This document shows, in pieces, positions 41,781 through 54,482 of a stretch of DNA of 64,000 bases (position 1 is its first letter; the number at the start of each line of letters is the position of its first letter). The notes under the pieces were generated by a model. It did not search any database. It saw nothing but the letters and a program-made list of their open reading frames with translations, and had not been told where the DNA came from. This DNA comes from Gautieria morchelliformis. Taxonomy: Eukaryota > Basidiomycota > Agaricomycetes > Gomphales > Gomphaceae. A program made the position numbers and the translations under genes. Where the stretch lies: NCBI GenBank assembly GCA_015179125.1, contig WHVA01000102.1, positions 62,001-126,000 on the forward strand, read 5' to 3'.

Positions 41781-44700
41781 ATGTCGGACTCAGAGACTGA
41801 GAACCGCGTGAGAGGCATCAAACTCACGAGCACCAACTACAACACGTGGATGGTTGCGATGCAAGGAAAGTTGATGACCGTCAACGCGTGGCGAATAGTC
41901 ACAGAAGACTCGAAGAAACCAACCAATGCAGCGCTGATAGAAAAGTGGCTATTGAAGAGAGAAGAAGCCGCCAGTATTCTACTGAAGTCGTTGTCCCACA
42001 CACAGTATGTCCACATCGAGGGCGTGATGGACGATCCAGTCGAGATGTGGAAGAAACTAAAAATGGCTCACCGATCCCAAGTGGCGAACAGCCGCTTCCA
42101 CACGATACAGAAGCTGCTGAACATACGAAAAGAGGACGCTGAATCCCTTACAGACTACATCACCCGTATAAACACCTCCACGAACGATCTCATAGCTCTA
42201 GCACCCAGCGCACTCACCGTCCAGAATATCGTCGACGAAATCGGAATTCACGCGGCCATCGCTGTACTTGACCAAATCGAGTATGGCGCATTCACATCAT
42301 CCCTACTCCTGATCGGCATGCTTGATCGCACCACCGTCTCCACAGCTTTCCGGAACGAGGATATGAAGCGTCAAGCGAACTTAGTGTCGTCAGGAACGGC
42401 GCTCACCATAGCTAGAGGAAAGAAGACCACCGTCCAAACGTGCACGGCATGCAAGAAGCGAGGCCACTCGGCAGACCAATGCTGGGTCGTCCATCCAGAG
42501 CTTCGACCAGCACGATTGAGACATGATGGAAAGAGTGCAAACCGAGCAAAGGAGAACACTGAGGAGAACGTATCTGACTCAGTAACACAAGAACTTGCCG
42601 GAAACGCAAGTTTGCGGCCCCTACCCTCATCGTCCACCAGCAACAACGCTGACTTACATTGGAACACAGATACAGGCGCCACTAGCCATATGACGCCGCA
42701 TCACCATTGGTTCCGTGACTACGAACCATATCGCGTACCCATTTGACTGGCAACGAATGAAGTGGTGTACTCAGCGGGAAAGGGCCGAATATTATTTGCA
42801 CCCATAATAAATGGGAAGGTGGCGCAAAATGTTATCCTCTCAAAAGTCTTACACGTACCTTCTCTCCAAAACAATCTACTCGCTGTTCTGCACCTCACTA
42901 CACATCATGAATTCACAGTCAGTATTATAAAGGATCACATCTCGTTCTTCCAAGGGGGGAACCTGCGTTTTTACGCCGCAGTGCGGAACGGCACAGGTTA
43001 CCTGATAGGAAACACCGTACCCAGCTCAGAACAGGCCCTTGTCGCCTCATCGTTAGAGGATCGCCCACTATGGCACAAACGGCTTGCCCATATTGGATCG
43101 GCACGTCTGGAGAGATTGCTAGACCATGACATGGCTCATGGAATAAAAATAAATTCATGCACAAACATACCGACCCTCTGTGAACCATGCATCGCCGCGA
43201 AGCAACACCGCGATCCCTTCCCAAAAAGGACTAATAGCCGTGCCTCGAAACCACTCGACCTTATTGTTTCAGATGTACACGGACCACTGCCAGTCTGCAC
43301 TGCATCTGGGCATCGCTACTGGATAACGTTCACGGACGACCACACGAGATATAGATGTGTATACCTTCTAAGAACGAAGGATGAGGCTTTTGATGCATAT
43401 TGCGCCTACGAAGCATTTGCCGAGAACCAAACGGGCTCGAGGGTGAGAAGGTTCAGAGACGACAAAGGTGGAGAATACATAGGACAAAAGTGGGACGAAC
43501 ACTTCAAACACCGAGGTATAATTCACGAGCACACTACAAAAGCCACACCACAACAAAACGGAATCTCAGAGCGCACGAATCGTACTCTCATCGAGGGAAC
43601 GGTCGCACTGCTACAGCAAGCTCGCCTACCAGCGATGATGTGGGGGGACGCCCTGAAACTATTAGTGCGTATCGTCAACGCCACTCCAACTGCTGCTCTC
43701 CCACACGTGACACCCTACGAAGCCTGGCATGGTCACAAGCCAGACCTTGGTATGCTCCGCGCATTTGGGTGCACCGCCTACGTCCATGTGCAGAAAGGAG
43801 ACCGAAATGGATTGCAACCAAGGACTCGAAAGTGCATATACCTTGGTTTTGAAACTGGGTACAAGGGCTGGCGCTGCTTTGATCCCATCACAAAATGCAC
43901 CGTCATATCTCGCGATGTTATCTTCAATGAATCTGAATTCCCAGGCTTATCCACGTCAAATCCCACTAACCATGAATCTCTCCTGCCTGCGCCCATGCTA
44001 ACCTCAAGGGAAGCAGCCGTTCCACCAGACGTCGCTCAAGATCTGCAAGATCCAAACCCTGCACCTGACCCCCCTAACGAAGGCCTCGAAGACCAACCCG
44101 TCCCCAATCCAGATCCACCACCTCCTATCCCACCAGTCCCAGATCAACCACACTTGCCCGTTAATGAGCCCCGCCGTTCAAGCAGAAATACTACTCGGGT
44201 CGACTACCGACATCTCCATGACCCATTCCTCCGACCACGTCCACCACCAGACCATGACTCAGTCCCTGAGGGGGGTGCAGCAGCGATCACGTCCATCATA
44301 GAAGCCTTGGAATTTGTCCACGATGACAGCGGCGGCACGTCTCCACCAGGAACCATCGAAATAGCCCTGAATGCGACAATCAAAGACGATAGGGTCCCCA
44401 AAACCTTTGCAGAAGCGATGCGACGATCCGACAACCAACTGTGGAAAGGGTCAACAGATGCGGAGATCCAAGCACTCCTAAACAATGGGACATGGGAACT
44501 CGTGCGGCTGCCACCTGGAGAGAAAGCCATCGGGTCGAGATGGGTGTTCCGAATAAAGCTCCACTCAGATGGATCCCTGGACAAGTACAAGAGCCGTCTA
44601 GTCACAAAAGGGTATACCCAACGACCAGGCATTGATTACGATGAAGTGTTTGCTCCCACAGCAAGATGGGCTGCCTTGCGCACCATACTAGCTCAGGGAG

Positions 44701-45956
44701 CACTCCAAGGAGCGCACATTGAATCGGTCGACATCTCAAATGCCTATCTCAATGGAATACTGGGTGATGATGCCAATATTTACATGGAACAGCCAGAAGG
44801 ATATCATCAAGGGGGAAAAGACTGGGTATGCAAACTAAAGAGAGGACTTTACGGGCTTAAACAGAGTGGGAGGCTATGGTACGAGCGACTCGGGGCCGCA
44901 CTAGAAAGTCTGGGATTCAACCGTCTCCAATCGGATCCGAGCGTTTATATCTGGATGAACGATGCTACGAAGATTGTCATTCCAGTCTTTGTCGATGACC
45001 TAACTCTAGTATCAAGTTCTAAACCAGATCTAGACCAAATAAAGGGCGAACTTGCCAAGATATTCAAACTAAAAGATATGGGAGCAACGACATCACTATT
45101 GGGTGTAGAAGTGGATTACGACCGCTCACAGAAGACGCTGAAGCTCTCGCAGAAGCAATATATAAAGAATATTCTGGAACGGTTCCACATGGCAGACTGC
45201 CGCCCAGTATTCACACCCATGACTCCTGGACTAAATTTAAGTTCAGCCATGGGACCGTCAACCCCTGAAGAGATAGAGGAGATGCGAAATACACCATACC
45301 TGAACGCAGTTGGTGCATTAAACTATCTTGCGATAGCAACCCGCCCGGACATCGCATACACTGTAGGATGCCTCGCCCGCTTCAACTCAAACCCTGGTCC
45401 TGTGCACTGGGCAGCCGTGAAACATCTCCTACGATACTTGCAAGGAACTATAGACATTGCGCTCACCTTTGCCCCTAACAACTCGACTGACGCATTCCAA
45501 ACGTGGGCGGACGCCGACCATGGGGGGAATCCTGACAACGGCAGATCAACCTCCGGATTCCTAGCCAAAGTCGGGACAGGAGCGGTCAGCTGGGCCAGCA
45601 AATTGCAGAATATAGTCACACTTTCTACAACAGAAGCCGAATTTGTTGCCGCCACCCTAGCCGGGACCGAGCTCGTATGGTTGCGGAGCCTATTCGACGA
45701 ACTTGGATCAACAATCGAAAAGCCATCCTGTCTCCACATAGACAACCAATCCGCCCTGTCCGTAGCCAAAAATCCGGAGCACCACGGGCGTATGAAACAC
45801 CTCGACCTTCGGTTCTTTTGGTTACGCGAAAAGGTCGCAGAAAGGCTCATCCAAGTAGGCTACGTACCTACGAAGGATATGCCGGCGGACCTATTAACAA
45901 AGGCGCTACCGCGCGAGTCATTGGAACGACACCGACGCGCTATGGGACTCTTCTAG
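41781..45956 (+). CDS. Copia Gag-Pol polyprotein with one in-frame TGA
   Basis: One frame runs from ATG 41,781 to TAG 45,956 with a single TGA at 42,744-42,746. Domains in order: Gag with a CCHC knuckle (CTACKKRGHSADQC, near 42,440), protease DTGATSH (42,665), integrase zinc finger (HKRLAHIG ... CEPC, about 43,075-43,195), and integrase core with Asp in VSDVHGP, Asp in FRDDKGG and Glu in GISERTN. Then come reverse transcriptase with VFVDD (44,990) and RNase H (ADADHGG, TEAEFVA, DNQSA). All catalytic residues seen are intact. The TGA falls between protease and integrase in a CGA-like context, so it is probably a C-to-T mutation. Read-through cannot be excluded. Confidence 0.93.
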
Positions 45957-45984
45957 CTGGGAGCTTGACTTCGTCAGGGGGGTG

Positions 45985-46097
45985 TGTCGCTATTGGTCAT
46001 GCGTGTTGATTAGTCAGTCTCTAGCAGCTATATAGTAGTTGGAGTTCGAAGGTAGAACTCTATTCGGTGATTCTACCTTCGAACTCAGGTATTGACA
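45985..46097 (+). repeat. 3' LTR of the nested copia element (113 bp)
   Basis: It matches the 5' LTR except for A/G at position 5 and two C/T changes. It keeps the same internal hairpin and contains TATATAG. Confidence 0.95.
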
Positions 46098-48253
46098 CAT
46101 CACTCTGTCCTGAGAAGCCTAGCCATCTGGCTTTCTTGGCTCAAGGTAACAGATTGTCTCCTTGTTTTATCTTCACATACACCTCTTCTCCCCAGGTATG
46201 AATATCCTGGAGATCAGGTTTTACCTGATGAATCATTTCATACGGAGTTTTTCTGGAAGAGCTCTTGTATGCGTTTGATTCTTGATATACTTGGCATGTT
46301 TAATCGCATATCCCCAAATATTCTTGGGTAAACTCGATTCAAATATCATGGCACGAGTTCTCTCAATGAGAGTACGATTTAAACGTTCTGCAACACCATT
46401 GGATTCTGGGGTGTTGTGGACTGTTAGACAATGTTTCATGCCTTGTTTTTCCAAATGTTGTTCGAACTCTGAGCTTGTATATTCACCCCCTCGATCAGAG
46501 ACAAGTGCTTTAATGTGCACATTCCTCTGACGAAGCATCATAGCTTTATAGAGCTTATACTTCGAGAAGGTTTCTCCCTTGGTTGCCATCAAGTAGACTA
46601 CTGATTCCCTTGAATAGTCATCGATAAAAGACACATAGTATGCCTTTGTATCGATCGTGGGGTGTCTTGAGGGTCCCCAGACATCTGAATAAATCCAGTC
46701 CCTAAATTTTGGTGCTCGGTCTCTGGGTTCCTTTGGAAGAGACTTGTGTGTCATCTTTGATTGGATACACGCATCACAAGTTATCTTGTCACCTATAGAG
46801 CTCTTGTCAATGCCTAGAGCCATGTTATGATCGAGTCTTGTGAGATATATGCCCCATCTTTTGGGAATTTCCATCCCTGAAAAGCACTGAGAGACTTCAT
46901 TTTCAGGTTGTTGGAGATCTAGTCTGTATAGTCCATTCAATTTTGGTGCTTTCATCAGCAGCTTCCCAGTAGAATTCGATATACAACATTCTTGGTTGGT
47001 GATCTTCGTCTGGTAGCCTGCATAATTGCACTGGCCGATAGAGACAAGGGTGAAGGCGATTTTGGGTGCATATAATGTGTCCTTCAATGTTATTTCTACT
47101 GTCTCATCGCTAGCCTTCCTGGATAATACGAGCATGCCTTGACCAAAGGCATCAAAAGTACCTTTGTCTGCTGCTCAAATTGTCCTCGGCTGTGCAAAGG
47201 GGCAGTAGTTCCTCAGCAAACTCTTGTGAGGCATCATGTGAGAACTGGCACCGATATCCAGGATCACAATAGCTTCAGATGAGCCTTTGCCTACTGCCAA
47301 ACACTCAAAGTTGGCAAATGCAATCGGACTCTCATCCTTCTCTTCAGATGAGGTTTCTTCAGCTACATTCGCTTTTGCTTTCCCTTTCTTCTTCTTCGAC
47401 TTGGACTTCTTCTTCTGTCTCAGTCCCTGGCCTTCTTTTCCACCTCCTTTAGCCCTCAATAGAGTGGCCGGGCTGTTTACAGTTTGTGCAAGTTATCTGC
47501 ACCTTCTTGGCCTTGGTAGATGTACCCACAAATACTTGTTCCTCCTGAGAAAGAGACAAATTCTTTCGCCTATTGTATTGAGCTTTCAGTACCCTGATAA
47601 TATCATCAGGAACTATTGGCTTTCCGCATTCTTCAAGAGAGGTAGTAAGGGCATTCATCACTGACTCATAGGAGGGTGGTAATGAGGCAAGTATGATGTC
47701 CATGAACTCAGATTCTGATATCTTGGCTCCCATATCATTGATATGAGCATATAAATATTGGGGCCTTATCCAAGTGTTCTCTCAAGTCTCCATCTTCGGC
47801 ATATTTAATGTTTCGAAGCTGTCTTTGGAGATTTGTGAGGACCATCTTGGGCTTCTTGGTCATTTCAACAACCAACGTATCCCAGACTTCTTTCACTGTC
47901 TTCTTCTTCTGAAGCATCAGAGCCAATGACTCTGACACAGAGAGCATGATCTGAGTCTTCACCTGGCCTTCTCTAGCAAGGTATTTTTCGAGTTTCTCCT
48001 CTGCTTTATCCACTTGTGCCTCCTCCACATCAGTGAGAGTATGGCGAACAGGGAATGTTGGAGTATCAGAGGGCTTACCAACAACTCCCTCTACGTGTCT
48101 CAATAGATTCTTTGAACCAAATTGAAAAGAATAAAAGTTCCTAAGACCACTTATTACGTAGAGATATGATTCAGACTTCAAAATGAAATTGAATCGAGTA
48201 TGAATTGATGTGAAAGAGAATGGTTTGCACAGATTATATGTGCAGTATAACAA
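46098..48253 (-). pseudogene. Copia Gag-protease-integrase relic, minus strand
   Basis: Reading leftwards from 48,253: Gag with a UBN2-like segment (VKEVWDTLVVEM, near 47,880), a CCHC knuckle (CTNCKQPGHSIEG, 47,450-47,490), and a Lys-rich stretch. The protease motif LDIGASSHMMP (47,250) has DIG in place of DTG or DSG. Integrase follows, with zinc-finger remains (CDACIQSK, 46,775), SDVWGP (46,690), VSDRGGEY (46,495) and ESNGVAERLNRT (46,390). Frameshifts near 47,735, 47,460 and 47,160 break the frame. The copy is cut at 46,098 by the nested copia insertion and continues at 41,599. Confidence 0.9.
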
Positions 48254-48424
48254 AATCTACATGAGCAATGTGCTTCAATGCGAAACAGCTGCAGCCCAAA
48301 AAGGAAACTTGTCCACAACCACCCACAAAGGGTTGGTTGTACAGAACATGAAAAGAAGTAGTAATACAGCCTTGAAAAAATGAAGGAAATTTTTAAAAAT
48401 CATAGAATGAATGTCAGCATAATT

Positions 48425-48919
48425 TCAGGTCAAAATCGAAAGAAAGAACAACAGAAATGTCAGGTTTGAAGTCTGGTGCACATATGTATCCAACACTGTG
48501 GCAATCATGTGTATTGTTTGTGCAATGGATCTCCATGATTCAGGTACATTCCTGAGGATAGTGGCTGCATGAGTAGAATCGGTTATGTTTTCACCCATCT
48601 TCGATAGCTGATTTCTATATTCCTTCATGACAGTGAGGTACACTGAGACCAATTGTCCCTTTGTCATGTGATAATTCTCCTATCAGGTTCTGATTATACT
48701 TACTTACCTTGCTCAGGTCAGTTGACACAAACTTCTTCATCAGGATTTTCCATGTTTCCTTGCACTTCTCAGTGGTATTGATTGCTCTGGTGACATATAG
48801 AGTATGATTTGGCTGTAAGCTATGTTGTTCCTATCATCCCAGTCATCCTGAAGTTTGGCTAGGGGAATGTTGCCTACCATGTCAATTCCTGCAGTAACTG
48901 TGACCTGTTGGTTAGTCAT
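48425..48919 (-). pseudogene. Copia-type Gag fragment, minus strand
   Basis: From an ATG at 48,917-48,919 (MTNQQVTVTAG...) the minus strand reads a Gag start with a W-containing AKLQDDWDDRN segment and a CKETWKILMKKF motif. A frameshift occurs near 48,800. A GTAAGTAAG interval lies near 48,710, and after it comes QLVSVYLTVMKEYRNQL...AATILRNVPESW (48,480-48,655), typical of UBN2-type Gag. No knuckle, protease or integrase follows. It is a second, different Gag lying just upstream of the minus-strand relic. Confidence 0.6.
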
Positions 48920-50129
48920 GGTGGGATAAGGGTATATACCGGTGATTGTTTGTGCAGTCCTCTGTCTCTGGCAGCTGCTAATAGTTCCCTCTTCCAGGAC
49001 ATCCTGTTGTCCTTTCCTAGCTTGGGTTTTATGTCACGAAACTTGTGTATGTTATCTTGTTAGTTGTGGTGTCGAAGATAGCTAGTAGAAATATGATTCA
49101 AACTCGTAATAAGAGTCGAATTAAGAAGTGCTTGAGAAAATAGGGATTTTGCATATATAACAAGGTATATGCATCTTACAACAATACTGACTGAAGCTAA
49201 TAGCTTTGGAGTGCAAAAGAAGTGAGTGATTAACTGTTTTCAGTTCACTGTCGAATGTAGTGTACAAGTTCGAGTATTTAACTAGAAAGAAAAGAACTTG
49301 GCCTTCTTGGTGTGTTACAAGATAATAACAAGAGAAATGACATATGGGGCAACTGGCATATGTTTGAGTATTAGGAGTAGGAGCGACACATGTGTGGAAT
49401 GTGATGTGTAAAGTATAATGGTGAATGGAGAACGTGGGATTAAAGAATATAGGAGAAATGGTCGAGACATGTGCAGGGTCACCTTGCATGTCATGTCCCT
49501 TGATTGGATCGCATGCACACGTGACGTGTAGCATGTGGGAAAGGCTTGGCTCAGCTTGGCTCCACAGTGCTGTGATGATATTAGTGGTTTGGTGATATTT
49601 GTATATGTGCTTGGTGGGCTTGGTAGTGCGTGTGTGCATGATGAGATATGTTGTGACTGGTTTGTGACAGTTAGACGCTGGTGCAGCAACGGTGTATACG
49701 CTGGGTGTCATAGTGTGATGGCATGACATGCAAAAGTCGTAGCATGTGTGTGACTTGCAATGTCCGAATAACGAAAGCTGTCCACAGTGGTCCATAGAGT
49801 CCAGATGATGTTGTTACAGTTTATCAGCATGTTATAGTGATGAATGTTGGCTCAGATCTTGATAGTTTATCCCAAATCTTCGTTGAGGGTCTACTATCAC
49901 TGTTTACTCTATACTACCTTAAAAGCGAACGCTTTTGATTTGACTATCCCTTGGATCGACACCGTTCTTCTGTCGACGCAGTCACGTGACCCTCATTCAT
50001 CAGTGCTGGACGCGCCTCGAAAGGCTTAGTCAGCACATAGAAGAGGGACGAACGCAGTGGTTTTAATCACTGAGCAATAGATTCTACTTGTTAAAGGGCA
50101 CTAATTGACACCTTAATCCAAAACTTATC
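48920..50129. other. No supported gene
   Basis: Overlapping minus-strand frames (49,121-49,795) lack recognisable motifs. A CACGTGAC site lies near 49,984. From about 50,080 the sequence is probably the 5' leader of the copia relic that follows, whose 5' LTR I cannot find. Confidence 0.4.
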
Positions 50130-50447
50130 ATGTTAGTGTCAGAAGAGCATGAGCGACATGCTGCTCACAAGTCTCGTCGCTCTGGGCATGCCAGTGGAAA
50201 AGGCAAAGCAAAGGATGAAGCTATGCTTGTAGCCGGAAATGGGAAAGGAAAGAAATTTGAGCGCAAACCGAAGGGAACTTGCTGGAACTGCGGAGACAAA
50301 GGACACTATAAGAATAAGTGTCCTAAACCTGATAAAGCGACAGGTGACAAGAAACACGACTCACCAAGAGGTGTGGGCTCTGCCAATGTCGCTGTGGAAT
50401 CCGATGATGAAGACGATGCTGCTTTCTTCGCTGATTACTGTAATTGA
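50130..50447 (+). pseudogene. Copia Gag C-terminus with zinc knuckle
   Basis: A basic, Lys/Gly-rich stretch is followed by a CCHC knuckle (CWNCGDKGHYKNKC, 50,280-50,322) and an acidic tail. It is the Gag end of the relic whose reverse transcriptase starts near 51,040. Protease and integrase are missing between them, where only short disrupted sequence (50,450-51,010) remains. Confidence 0.75.
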
Positions 50448-51019
50448 GGGATAAGAAGGGAGATGGAGGCAGACGGAACGGGACACAAAGCGCAATGCGC
50501 GAGAGATGAAACACTAGCGAGGACACTGTTAACTCGCTCGACCGGACTCCTCATGGGAGTGAAGGGCTAAAACCATTGGATTGTTTGTAACTAATGATCT
50601 ACTACTTGTATATTACAGTCATAGGGGTAGAAACCGGTAGAACATCATGGAACACTGGAATGGCAATCACCGGTGTTAGCAATGGTGACCGGTGACGCAA
50701 GCGTAACAAGCAGAAGAATACTCCCTAGAAGGCTAGGAAAAATAGTAGAAATAGCGGGAAAATTGCTGGGTAATCCTCACTTCATAACAATTACGACTCG
50801 GACAACAAGCTACGCCAACTGCTGACGAACTGCGAGTCCGACTCAGAAGATGACTGTGCAGGCGACTGGTTTTCTGAAGTCGGCGATGACCTAGAAAATG
50901 ATCGCAAGAGCGAGGAGTTGCCCATAGCTGACGAAAGTGATACCTGTTCACTTGTCAGCGTTGATCAGGAGGATGCTAATGCAGTATGTGCAGAGGTCAA
51001 CAAGTGAGGTCGAAGCAAT

Positions 51020-52560
51020 AGAACCTTGATCCCTGGCTGAGGCAAGACGACGTCCTGACTGGCACCTATGGGAGACTGCCATTCATGAAGAGTTAGCGGT
51101 ACTCCGTGATGCCAGGACTTGGAGACTCACCGAGGCCCCTAGCGGCGCAAACATCGTCGGGTCAAAATGGCTTTTTAGAGCAAAGAAGGACGCTGCGGGA
51201 AACATAGTCAGATATAAAGCCCGCCTTGTTGCACAAGGCTTCTCACAGGTACCTGGCGTCGATTATTTCGACACGTTTGCCCCCATAGCAAAACTAGCTT
51301 CGATCCGGACGGTACTGGCCTTGGGGGCTGCGAACGACATGGAGATTCATCAAATTGATATCAAGGGTGCGTACCTGAATGGAGAGCTCACCGAAAAAGA
51401 AACAATTTATATGTCTCAACCACCAGGGTATCCTGCACCAAGCTCCTCGGGAAAAGTATGTCTCCTGCAAAAGATGTTGTATAGGTTAAAACAATCCGGT
51501 TGTCGTTGGTATCAAAAGCTTGTCGACATAATGCTCACCAGGTTACTCTTCTCCCGCTGCGACGTAGATCAGGCCATTTTCTTTCGACGCACAAACAATG
51601 TCCTGACGATCGTCTTGGTACATGTCGACGACTGTACCATTGCTGCAACATCGGAAATGGCGGTAAAGCAATTCAAAACCAGCATCTCAAAGCATGTTGA
51701 AATCACTGACCTCGGCAAGCTGCATTGGCTATTAGGCAGCGAACTCAAACGAGACAGAGAAAGACGAACCGTACATCTTTCTCAATGGTCCTACGTGGAG
51801 TCAATTATACGTGGGTATAATTTCGAGGATCTCAAACCCATATCCATGCCAATGGATTGTGGCCTATTTCTTTCTATGTCACCAATCCCTAAGACCACCG
51901 CTGAATGGGCAAACATGTGAGACATACCTTATAGAGAGGCTGTCGGATCACTCATGTATGCCGCCCTCGGAACCCGTCCTGATATCGCCTTCGCTGTACA
52001 AGCCGTATCCAGATATTCGACCAAGTTCGGCCCCGGTCACTGGAGTGCAGTCAAATGAATTTTTCAGTACCTAAAGGGCTCTATGAATTTATGGTTGACT
52101 TACGGTCATATGAAAAACGAGCTGATCGGGTACGCTGACGCTGATGGCAGTACGGCCGAAGATATGCATGCAATCCCGGGGTACGCGTTCGTCATCAACG
52201 GTGGAGCCATATCCTGGAGCGCAAAGCGTCAGTCAATTGTGTCCCTTTCCACGACGGAAAGTGAATACGTAGCTGCTGCTCACGCTGCGAAAGAAGCCCT
52301 GTGGCTTTGGTCACTGATCGAACAACCTTTCGACAAGAAATTATTACCCACGACGTTGTTTTCCAATAATCAATCCGCCATCGCGCTTGCCAAAGATCAT
52401 CAATACCATGCTAGAACCAAACACATCGACGTATGATATCACTTTATCCGGTGGATCGTCGAGAAAGGGGCAATTCGTTTGGTTTACTGCTTACCAAAGC
52501 GTTGCCGTCTGCGAAAGTAAAACATTTTGCGGTGGAACTCGGGTTGACAACGGTTTGAGG
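51020..52560 (+). pseudogene. Copia reverse transcriptase-RNase H relic
   Basis: Reverse transcriptase motifs are readable: SKWLFRAKKD, RYKARLVAQGFSQ, QIDIKGAYLNGEL (first Asp), YRLKQSG and VHVDDCTIAA (second and third Asp, near 51,620). RNase H follows: YADADGS, TTESEYVAA and NQSAIALAKD, ending ARTKHIDV (52,435). Stops lie at 51,918-51,920, about 52,056 and 52,434-52,436. The catalytic residues survive, but the frame is broken at least three times. It is followed by a purine tract and an LTR of the family also seen on the minus strand at 41,167. Confidence 0.9.
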
Positions 52561-52578
52561 GGGAGCGTGGGAGGTGAA

Positions 52579-52911
52579 TGCGTAAGTCAGGGGCAAACTG
52601 CATCACCCTGTGTCACCCCATTGTGACAACATATGCGCAGTTTCATTGTTCTACTTTTATTGTCCAAAGTGCCCATTGTAGTTCAGATCCCATTGTTCTC
52701 CTATACTATAAAGTAGGTAGCTAGAAGTCCTTTTCCTCAGTACTTTGCACTGGAGCAACTACTGAGGTAAGACATTCGGTATATTTCTCATGTTCATTTT
52801 ACTTATACGCTTGTATAGAATACTCGCATAGGTAACCTTATATAGTACTTTGCAGTCGAGCAACTACTGAGAATACTCGCATAGATAAATATATTTATAC
52901 CAAGTCTTACA
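52579..52911 (+). repeat. Copia 3' LTR, plus strand (333 bp)
   Basis: It starts TGCGTAAGTCAGGGGC after GAGGGGGAGCGTGGGAGG and ends GTCTTACA. It matches the LTR at 41,167-41,492 in inverted orientation, including TATAAAGTAGGTAGC and a duplicated CTCGCATAG segment. Confidence 0.85.
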
Positions 52912-53381
52912 TTCGGTTCCGAGGTGATTCTGTTTACCCTCGGTTCCTTGCCTTCAGTCAGCATTTCCTTATCGTAGAACGATACCTTGCCTGTGGGGAT
53001 GATCTCGTTCCCTACGTGGATCATCCCTGGACTTGAGGAGTCCAAGGTGATGTCAAATCTCCTTAGGAACAGCGTCCCCAAGATTGTGTCATAATATTCG
53101 ACATTGGCTACATCGAAGTACTCGTTGTAAGTTTCATGACCAAATTTAATGGTTGTGTTCATTCCATTGTTGATTGTGGAGTGACTGCCTATGCAGGCTA
53201 ACTGCAGTGCAATTGGCTGGTCCAGGGCGAATATTTTCATTCTTGTGGCGTGTGTGAACTCGGGGGATAGCAGCACCCCTTCGCTCCTGCTACCAAGCAG
53301 GCAGTGGGCCTTCATGCCATTTATTTCCCAGTACCACCAGAGGGTACAGTTTTGGCCACATCCAGTGTTTGCTTCAATGGT
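52912..53381 (-). pseudogene. Gypsy protease region, minus strand (rearranged copy)
   Basis: On the minus strand it matches the protease segment at 59,640-60,110: YWEINGMKAHCLL ... EGVLLSPEF ... LQLACIGS ... FGHETYNEY. The catalytic triplet DSG of the other copy is GSR here, so the active-site Asp is lost. It borders the copia LTR at 52,911 on one side and the inversion breakpoint on the other. Confidence 0.85.
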
Positions 53382-54482
53382 GATAGCCATATACAGGGGG
53401 ATCAGACCTCAAAGAGTTTGAAATATTCATCGCAGCCATCTTACGATGGCTCAAAATGAACTGCCTCCTAGGGCTGACCAGCGTAGACATGCAAGTTGGC
53501 TACGTGGACACTCACCTGACTGGTGAAGCGTGGTTCCTTTGAAATGTGGAACAATTTGACCACCAGGTCCACAGCTGGACCTTGGAAACAGTGATGCAGG
53601 GCCTTCAAAAAAGGTTCCTGCACACACTGACATACCATCATGCATCGAATAAATTCGACGTGGTCATGCAGGGCATGAAAACTATTCAGGAGATGCTGGA
53701 TGAGCTCATGAAGTACGTGGTGTGTATGACACAGCTGCCGGACAACTACACATTCTGTAGATGGTTCGTATCTGCGCTGTGTGAAACACTGCACAACGAA
53801 GTCATCAAAAGGGGCTATAACGCTGAGAGCAGCTTGATAGAGCAACTCTTCAAAACAGCTCACATGATTGAGGAAGCATCCTGATATAACATGGGGATGC
53901 GTTGGTCAGAAAGGTATTGCAGACAGGCCTGAGCAGGCCCATCCTTTCCTGATGAGTGGGGTGTCTCAACGCCACACCGAGCCCAAACTGGACAACCGCC
54001 TGAGGCCAAACAGCCTCAAGCATCAGGGATCTCACCGAAGCCGACCCCACCATGGAAATTGATGAGTTGACAGAATGATTGACCTGGCAATAATCAAAGA
54101 AGCATTACCTGCTTTAAATGCAGCCAAACAGGCCACAGGAAGGTGGAGTGCCCCCGGCTCAGGTCAGGCATATGGACAGTGGCCGCAAGGCATGACAATG
54201 ATGATGAGGATCTGGATGTGGATCCTGGGCAAAATTCTCTCCAGCAGATTGATGAAGAGGGGGAAGGTGAGCCCCTCAATGAGTCTCCAGACAACAGCGA
54301 TGTGCCTGCTGATGAGTGGGAACCCAAACCATCCCAATACTATGAATGGGATGAAGAGGCGGAAGATATCATGACCACCTACAGATCCAGCACGATCAGA
54401 ATTGCGCTGAAGGATGAAGCCACCACAAAAGTCATGGCCACATGCACGTCGGCCACACCAGACAAGGCAGCTGAACCAGTGT
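53382..54482 (+). pseudogene. Gypsy Gag capsid-to-linker segment, inverted within its copy
   Basis: The plus strand reads Gag capsid (FEIFIAAILRW ... QVGYVDTHLTGE ... MQGLQKRFLHTL ... MIEEAS), remnants of the zinc-knuckle region, then the acidic linker (EPKPSQYYEWDEEAED ... ATPDKAAEP). This matches 57,800-58,600 and 59,330-59,620. The flanking parts of the same copy (54,483-55,956 and 52,912-53,381) are on the minus strand, so this 1.1-kb piece has been flipped in place. Frameshifts and stops are numerous. Confidence 0.85.

Larger units (their letters stand above)
41600..46097 (+). mobile_element. Near-complete Ty1/copia retrotransposon
   Basis: This 4498-bp element has 113-bp LTRs and a perfect CATCA target duplication (41,595-41,599 and 46,098-46,102). 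A polypurine tract (CAGGGGGG) lies just before the 3' LTR. The two LTRs differ at three positions, all transitions, so the insertion is recent. It sits inside an older minus-strand copia relic. Confidence 0.96.

Noticed and set aside
42744-42746. A true boundary between separate gag and pol genes in the nested copia
   Set aside because: Both sides are in the same frame with no new start nearby, and copia Gag-Pol is normally one frame. A point mutation or read-through stop fits better.
49121-49795. 224-codon minus-strand frame
   Set aside because: It has a His/Cys/Thr-rich composition, no recognised motif, and overlapping frames open as well.
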